From NCBI GenBank assembly GCA_945643635.1, contig CALZFC010000020.1, positions 3,137,501 through 3,201,500 on the forward strand: a stretch of 64,000 nt of DNA, given 5' to 3'. Below, one piece after another: positions 57,475-64,000 of the stretch. The first letter of the stretch is position 1. Each line of letters begins with the position of its first letter. The translations under genes and the position numbers were made by a program. The stretch is from Allodiplogaster sudhausi. Taxonomy: Eukaryota; Nematoda; Chromadorea; Rhabditida; Diplogasteridae. The notes under the pieces are model-generated. The model ran no database searches and was not told the DNA's origin. It saw only the letters and a list, made by a program, of their open reading frames with translations.

Positions 57475-58761
57475 CTAATGGGAACGGCAAACCGTGAGAT
57501 ATATTAGCAGTTTGTACTCCCATCTCCAGATAAAGAAACAAGCGTAGACAAGACAACATTGAATCTGCAATTGAGCGCCAATCATAAGCAAATACGCCAG
57601 AACTTTATTTATTAGACATGTCTCTATTCAATAAAAAAATAAGAAAAAAAGATAAAAAAAATTATTCGCATCCTTACATCAGTGTAAAATAGGACTATGC
57701 GATTGCCATGAAGAGATAACTAAGAAGGGAAATAATTTCCCCGTTGATGGGAACGACAAAGGCGTCCAATAACGGAAGGCAGACGTCGATAACGAAAGCT
57801 GAGAGGGGCATCAGTGAAAGGATGAGTCTCAAGTTGCCTGAAAAGTGGCGCATTTGTTCCAGCTGTTTTAAATACTGTAGCTATCTATGTACATAGTCAT
57901 AACTATTAGGAGAAATCAGAAGTAAACGTTCCCATTCTGTTTGAAATAATGATTTATAAGACTGTTTGAATTTTTCAATGAACGTTATGCAAGCTTGAAT
58001 CAATACCGCGTAACTAACATTTATTAATCACATGAATGATAGTAAAGGAGAGACACGGACAAGCGAAGATACAAAATTCAACTCCTGAAAAGAAGAGATT
58101 TTCTGTGCTGATGATGAGTTTGTTCTGATACTTTCCTTCCAATTTCTTTATCTATATCTCTAAAAAAATTTATTCATCTTCAATTAGGCATCTTCCTTTC
58201 TGAAACTCATGGGCAGGCATCTCATACCGTAGAGTATCATTTCCTTCGAGAAAACGGCGCCTCCAAACGAGTGTAGAAATGACAGAGAAATACAGAAAGC
58301 TTGACTGACGATTTCTGAAGCGTCCATTTGTACCTGTAATGTTATGAAGAAAAGAAAGGCACGCCCAATGCAAACATATTTCTATTACGGGAGATACCAA
58401 ATATTGCAAGAGTTAATGTACCTAAGTATTGGTACACATGTTGAGATCAGTCCGTTAGCAAAGATACTCAAAGAAACATATGTAAGTAGAAATGTATGTA
58501 TATATGCATGTATCTCATACTATGTGAGCCGTAGCAAGTGACAAAAATAGTTTTTTTAATGATTAACATGTTCGGCATAAAAGTTATAACCTTTCCCGAA
58601 ACATCGACGGCGGGTGCGGCAGAAGCCACAACGTACGGGAAGACGTGCTCAACTTCGTCATCCCTCACATTTGGATAGTGCTTGCGCTTCCTATTTGAAG
58701 TTTCCGAGAACTGGCGAACGTATGAGGATGATGGCGAGTTGTTGAAGTAGGAATCATACAT
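57475..58761 (-). pseudogene. Multi-span membrane protein family, copy G (all five exons, one frameshift)
   Basis: The only copy with all exons in the window: exon 1 58761-58591 (171 nt, MYDSYFNNSPSSSYVRQF), exon 2 58333-58228 (106 nt), exon 3 58084-58019 (66 nt, VEFCIFACPCLSFTII), exon 4 from 57837 (LSAFVIDVCLPLLDAFVVPI) and exon 5 57564-57475. Exon 4 carries a 2 bp TA insertion after FMAIA that makes a stop, and its donor region is altered. The model length without the insertion is about 200 residues. This copy anchors the exon structure of the family. Confidence 0.75.
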
Positions 58762-58799
58762 CTCTCTATAAAGCACGGGCTGCTGCAATCCGGATCCAC

Positions 58800-58828
58800 T
58801 CTTTGTTTTCTCTCTCTGTCACCCTCTC

Positions 58829-58871
<43 letters not shown>

Positions 58872-58948
58872 AGGCGAATCTTTAAAAAAGTTTACACTTA
58901 GCGCGGTGTGAAAATAAAGTCGTTTGAACTCCAAATGGGCGGGAATCT
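58800..58948 (-). promoter_or_regulatory. Conserved 5' block of family copy G
   Basis: CT tract (58830-58870), then GTCGTTTGAACTCCAAATGG and GGCGGGAA (58919-58946). The same order is seen upstream of copies B, C, E and F. Confidence 0.5.
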
Positions 58949-58959
58949 AAAAAAGAAAA

Positions 58960-60038
58960 CAGAAATCGCATAATGCTACAATATGGGGTCCGCAGAAAAT
59001 GTTTTCAAACTGCATAAAAATGGAATAGAATATGGTTTTCGGTGGTTTTATATGTAAGAAAACCAAATATGGAAAAAGAATTTACAAAACAAATCTAAAA
59101 TAATCCCTGAAATAAAAACACAAACATCACTACATTATATCGTCGATATGCCAGTGTTAAAATAAGTCTCAATAGTGCCGTGAAAAAAGCGAATGGTCAG
59201 TTCCCCGTGCAATAATACCAACTATTTGCCATTCTCTTTTAATACAAGGCTCAATTATTTGAAATCTAACACATTACATTGCTATTCAAGCTGGTTATTT
59301 GTTTTGTTTTTAGACAATGTTTTATTTTAATGTTGTGTTATTGTTATTATTGATAACTCACCCTCTACATTCTACTAGCGAGCCTGCGCAATGATTGCCG
59401 TTGATTGCTCGCTTTAGAAACTTATTTTTGCACTCTTTAAAAATCCTGAAAGATAAGAAGTTTATTGTCTGCTGACTACAAGAGATTATATGTATTGCAA
59501 TCCGATTATCTTTCTGGAGTGATAAGACGAATAACCTCTCTTCTCATCTTTTCAGTTGCCCTTGAATGTACCCGAAAAAGTCTCCACTGCCAATATATGT
59601 ATTTTTGGCATTTTGCGAATGTGAGAACAGGAAAGAAGATGAGAAAATGCATCGGAACTGTTGTCGAGTTCTGACAGGTGAGCGTGGAGCTGTTGGCGAT
59701 AGAGGTAGAGGGAGCGAGAGAGAAAGAGAGAGAGTGAGATGAAGAGAGAGAGAGAACGAGAAAGAGAGAGTGAGATAGAGAGACAGAGACAGAGAGAGAG
59801 AGAGAAAGAGAGATAGAGAGAGAGAAAGAGAGATGATGCTGAGCAGAGGAAGCGAATGCTGCGTGTAGGTTGGGGAGGGCCGGGGCAGAGAGGGAGCAAA
59901 GTGGAGCGGCCGCCGCACTGGGGCTGCCTGCTCGACTGAGTGTTAGAGAGAGACTCTGCCGCGGCAGAGGAGGCAGCCGCTATCGATCTGCTTCGTCTTG
60001 CTGAAGCAGACTCTCTCTCCGTTCGTCTCGGCTTAGCC

Positions 60039-60078
<40 letters not shown>

Positions 60079-60740
60079 TCTCTCTCTCTCTCTATCTTTC
60101 TTCTCTATCTCAGGAACATTACGCCACTCTCCGTTACCTGGCTGATACTCCATCATTCTTCTCTCCGCTTATAATTCCCCGCTTAGTCTCACTCCATCAT
60201 CAAAGTTCTTCGTAATCATCGACTATACTGTTTTTGTTGTTGTTTCTTTTCTTCTTGCCAGGAACGTGGCTTCTCACCATGACCATTTCAGAGGCACCAG
60301 TTGCGCGAGCAATGTATTCAGAGAGAAAAGAGAAATGTACAAAAAGAAATTGAGCATATCGAGCGCGACTTTCCTTCTTCTCCTTATCAACTTTTCATTA
60401 TCTAGGACTTCGCTATACATACGTATGTACATATACTCCACCTTCCCTCCCCTATTCTCTATGCCAATTTCAGCATGAGTACCATTAATATTTTAATTCA
60501 TTCGGCAATTCCCTTGCTATGTATACATACATGCGCTGTACTTTACTTTATAGTTGTTTCAATTCTTGTTACGAGAAACGTAGCTTCTTATCATTCGCAT
60601 TTCAACGGCCCAACTTGAAAGAGCGATTTTTTTTTTCGCTTTAACGTGCGTTCAAGGAAATGCTCTGTGGAAATGACATCTACAAAGGTTTTATGTAAAT
60701 ACACACATAATATTTCAGGCAGCGCCGCCAAGCTTCACAA
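58960..60740. other. Intergenic region with GA/CT tracts
   Basis: No gene is supported with confidence. A GA-rich tract spans 59705-59835 and a CT tract 60043-60105. The segment 59870-60040 is GC-rich, and on the minus strand opens MAKPRRTERESASARRSRS from ATG 60040, but it soon runs into the GA tract and shows no family. A short degenerate repeat (ACGTGGCTTCTCACCATGAC and ACGTAGCTTCTTATCATTCG) occurs at about 60263 and 60581. Confidence 0.45.
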
Positions 60741-60748
60741 CCTCGAAG

Positions 60749-61493
60749 ATGCAGCAAACTGTCCTGGCCGTGTTTGCCTTCGCCGTCCTCTGTCTCGGTC
60801 CGTGTTTACTTACCTCGTATATAAACATCATGTAGAGAGCAAGAAGTAGCGAAATCTCTTGGGAAGGGCTTCCTCTGTAATGCAACTATCTATAAAAACG
60901 ACAATGATTACTGAAGACAGGAAGCTTCCTCGTGGTTTGTAAATATGTACTTTTTAAGTGCAATATAAGTGCAACCATTTAGTGGCGACTTATCGCTAAG
61001 TACATAATGACAGAAAGCAGTTTGCTCTTATTATTTGTTGCAAGGGTAAAAAATATCACAGGCAACTGGATAATGAAACCTTTGTATATTTAATTTCCCC
61101 ACCATTAACCTGGTCAATCTCCCGATTTGTACTATTACGTGGAGATCCAAAGCGATAATCAGTAAAACTTGCACCGTGGATACACTTGAAAATGAATCCT
61201 TTTTGGTGCTCTTTCGTGTACATACGTTTTCTCTATTTAGATAGCTGAAACAACTTGAAAATAAATAAGAAGTTTTTTAATCGGCAACGTTTTTTCCTCC
61301 TTTCAGCGACGGCCGAGATCGTGCAGCCAAACTGCACGGACAACAAGGACGGCCGCAGACTCGCGTGCTTCTCCTGCATGGGCAGGGATCTGGAGAACTG
61401 CGAGGGAGGACTCTCCTGCTGCAAGGGATCCTGCTTCAAGCTCATCGACAGCAGTCAGTCGCTCTCATGCTTATTCATACTGTTTCTCCGTCA

Positions 61494-61534
<41 letters not shown>

Positions 61535-63493
61535 TCTCACTCTGTCTCTCCGTCTATCTATCTTGTTCGCTCTCTCTATCGTCTCTCTAACTTGCAAGCT
61601 CTCCCTCCCTTTCTTTCTCGCTCGCCCAATCTCTTCAAGTGTCGCTCTCTCTTTTCGTTGCCATCAGCAATATTCAACGCGACTTACATATGTACATAGC
61701 AATGGAGTTTCATGGCTTTTTGAACACTAGTAAATAACTGTGCTTCAACTAAAGTTGTATAGAGCGGATTATAGCAGTGCTGATTTCTTATTTAAAAGAT
61801 ACTCGATGAATATACAGTCCCGCCCAGGATCTTGGTACCAAGGATGCGTCGGACGCATCGGACGCATCCAAATGCATCCTCGTTAATAACTATTTTCCTA
61901 GGAAAGACTAGAATATTTTAACTGGTACATTAGCTTGCTTATAGAGAACGGATGCAACTGATAGAAAATCGATAATTTCTAAACATTTGATAAAAAGTTA
62001 TCAGTTTTTGCTTATAAAAACTTCATTTCTAATATTTTTCAATGAAATTTCTTCTGTACCATTATTTTGTCTCTACCCACATCCCCAAATAACAAAATTA
62101 GAGATTGTATCATTGATAACGGAAATCGATAAATCAGACCTTATCACACATGTTCATTAGCTGAGAAGAATCGCCTAACGATTCTGAATCTAATTATCTA
62201 ATCAGCTTTACAATAAAGTGCCGGTTAACAATATATTCTTGATTGTGAATACTTTTCATGACTTTCTTCAGGATTCTCAGTTGTCTTGGTCTTTGTCAAA
62301 ATTTGGGCCCGGTATGATGCGTCCAAATCTAGGTTGCTGCGCCAGCATTTATACTCAGAAAAGTAGCGCGCTCCCTTTTAGTCGTCGGTTTAATTACCCA
62401 AGTTTGAGGTAGCGAAATAGCACAGGCAGAGAAAAAAAGGGGTAGGCCCCGCCCCCTCGGCCTGCGAGGCCTCCCTGCCCTGTTCTTTCTGAAAAAAGTC
62501 ATGAAAAGTATACACAATCAAAAATATATTGTTAAACGGCACTTTATTGTAAAACTGAATAGGTAATTAGATTCAGAATCGTTAGGCGATTCTTCTCAGC
62601 AAATGAACATGCGTGATAAGGTCTGATTTATCGATTTCCGTTATCAATGATACAATCTCTAATTTTGTTATTTGGGGATGCGGGTAGAGACAAAATAATG
62701 GTACAGGAGAAATTTCATTAAAAAAATATTTGAAATGAAATTTTTTATAAGCAAAAACTGATAACTTCTTATCAAATGATTAGAAATTATCGATTTTCTA
62801 TCAGTAGCATCCGTTCTCAATAAGCAAACTAATGTACCAGTTAAAATATTTTAGTCTTTGCTAGGAAAATAGTTAATAACGAGGATGCATTCGGATGCGT
62901 CCGATGCGTCCGACGCATCCTTGGTACCAAGATCCTGGGCGGGACTGTATGTAGTTCAAGTCCATAATATTCGTCTGTTCACAGAGCACGCGCTGGTCGT
63001 GAAGGGCTGCACGGCCAAGGACGAGGAGGACGCGTCGATGAAGGTGCGCGAGCTGGACATCGAGCTGTACTGGGCGAACAACGAGAAGGTCAAAGGTCAT
63101 TAAATGCCACTCACAATAAGACATGTCAACTTCATTCGTACACTCACTCATCGCACTCGTAATATTCATCTGATATTGTCTCTCTATTTAATCTCACTGT
63201 TGTTGACATACTATTGAAAACTATCAACAACCGTGAGAACACCGAAAAAAGCATAGAGTATGTACGGTTGTTGAAGTGCTGCTACAGTACTTTTTTTAAA
63301 GGATATACAGTCAGAAAAATTGTATTCGTCGGTGTCCTTTCTTTCTAAACCATGATACATCTGTCGACAAGTTCCTTTGTTGTTCTCAGGCGAGTCGTAC
63401 TTCTGTAAGGGCAACGACTTCTGCAACGGCATCTCTCAGGCCTCTCCACTTCTCGCGCTCTCATCTGCTCTCCTGCTCTGTCTCGTCCGATAA
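60749..63493 (+). CDS. Secreted Ly6/three-finger-like cysteine-rich protein, probably GPI-anchored
   Basis: Four coding exons: 60749-60797, 61307-61453, 62985-63095 and 63390-63493 (stop TAA). The signal peptide is MQQTVLAVFAFAVLCLATA. The mature part has CFSCMGRDLENC, LSCCKGSC, VVKGCTAKD and the closing CKGNDFCNG, which matches the Ly6/uPAR type CxxxDxCN ending; nematode ET-module proteins are similar. After the last Cys comes a hydrophobic tail (ASPLLALSSALLLCLVR), a likely GPI-anchor signal. Length about 136 residues, usual for the family. All intron phases agree. The exon is preceded by TATTTCAG at 60719, so there is a 5' UTR intron or a spliced-leader site. The 1.5 kb intron holds a mariner-type foldback element and a CT tract. 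Confidence 0.85.
61495..61530 (+). repeat. (CT)n microsatellite in Ly6-like gene intron
   Basis: A near-perfect CT run just inside the second intron, sense-strand pyrimidines as in other genes of the window. Confidence 0.9.
61815..62947. mobile_element. Tc1/mariner-like foldback MITE in Ly6-like gene intron
   Basis: Ends CAGTCCCGCCCAGGATCTTG and its inverse CAAGATCCTGGGCGGGACTG, flanked by TA on both sides (61813-61814 and 62948-62949). The inverted repeats extend about 470-500 bp inward from each end; the middle (about 62290-62480) is unpaired. TA target and CAGT ends fit Tc1/mariner. No transposase frame. Subterminal GGATGCGTC repeats occur near both ends. Confidence 0.88.
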
Positions 63494-64000
63494 ATCACAA
63501 CTCCTCACGGCAGCCTTCACGTGAACTAGCGTCAGAATCAACAACTCAATGCTCACTTTTTTCTCTTCTTCGCCTCATTTTTTCATCTCTCTTACCTTTA
63601 GGTATTTCATGCCCATTCCTTTTCAAGGATTAGATTTCCTTTATTGAATCTTCCTTCTTTTTTGAACTTTATTCTACATTCATCATATAGTATGTATGAG
63701 ATCACATTGATCTAGCAAACTTGTTAAGAACATCTCGCTCTAACCAGCTATATATTATGTACCTCTGCGGCTCAACAAATTTCATCTGCCGCTCATCATA
63801 ACTACATAGTTAGAATACTAGTATGACGTGAAATCGTTTTGTAATCGAAAAGACATACGGTGCTTATCTCTAGTGGTGATCTTTTTCTCTCTCAACAAAT
63901 GCAACACTTAAGCCGTCAAATTGTCTCCGTTAAAAAATCCTTTCACATTTTTTACTAATCTCTAACATATAGAGCCAGTTTATTTCTGTTACAATAATAA
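63494..64000. other. 3' flank of Ly6-like gene
   Basis: AT-rich; presumably 3' UTR and intergenic sequence. No gene, RNA or repeat recognised. Confidence 0.5.

Noticed and set aside
59552..60040. Minus-strand frame starting MAKPRRTERESAS
   Set aside because: Runs into GA/CT simple sequence and has no recognisable domain or splice-supported continuation.

Overview
This is eukaryotic DNA, almost certainly from an invertebrate animal. Protein-coding genes are split into short exons with GT-AG introns, many introns are only 40-150 bp, intergenic DNA is AT-rich, and there are very many (CT)n tracts. A SWI/SNF ATPase with QLQ, HSA, helicase and bromodomain regions, a G3BP/Rasputin orthologue, PFKFB, SPO11 and CTF18 fit a metazoan. 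Several genes have a pyrimidine-rich AG just before the first ATG, as expected if a spliced leader is added. With the Ly6-like protein this suggests a nematode, but the phylum is inference.

Layout. 1-1.03 kb: 3' part of a small multi-membrane-span gene (copy A of a family). 2.2-3.5 kb: a small basic-tailed membrane protein gene (minus), duplicated in inverse orientation at 47.8-48.7 kb. 4.6-13.0 kb: Brahma-type chromatin remodeller (minus). 13.3-20.0 kb: G3BP (plus), sharing a 371 bp divergent promoter with Brahma; its 3.6 kb intron carries a hAT transposon. 22.1-23.8 kb: a broken Merlin/IS1595-type transposase interrupted by a foldback element. 24.3-29.5 kb: CTF18. 29.8-31.9 kb: SPO11. 32.9-36.4 kb: PFKFB (minus). 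37-42 kb: family copies B and C, a partial SPO11 duplicate and an unrecognised multi-exon gene. 42.8-47.8 kb: a 5 kb TTAA-flanked element holding nested palindromes. 49.1-52.4 kb: a decayed non-LTR retrotransposon. 53-58.8 kb: copies D-G of the membrane-protein family. 60.7-63.5 kb: a secreted, probably GPI-anchored Ly6-like gene with a mariner-type foldback element in an intron.

The left half is mostly conserved housekeeping, chromatin and meiosis genes (replication clamp loading, meiotic break formation, stress-granule protein, glycolytic regulator). CTF18 and SPO11 are adjacent on the same strand only 314 bp apart. The right half is a repeat-rich accessory region with duplications, palindromes and gene decay.

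The most notable uncharacterised item is the five-exon membrane-protein family (at least seven copies or fragments, A-G). Exon lengths (171, 106, 66, 155 nt) and intron phases agree between copies, and an upstream block with an E2F-like GGCGGGAA site is shared. I do not recognise the family. Every copy whose 5' end lies in the window is damaged; copy A is open over exons 2-5 but its exon 1 lies off the left edge.
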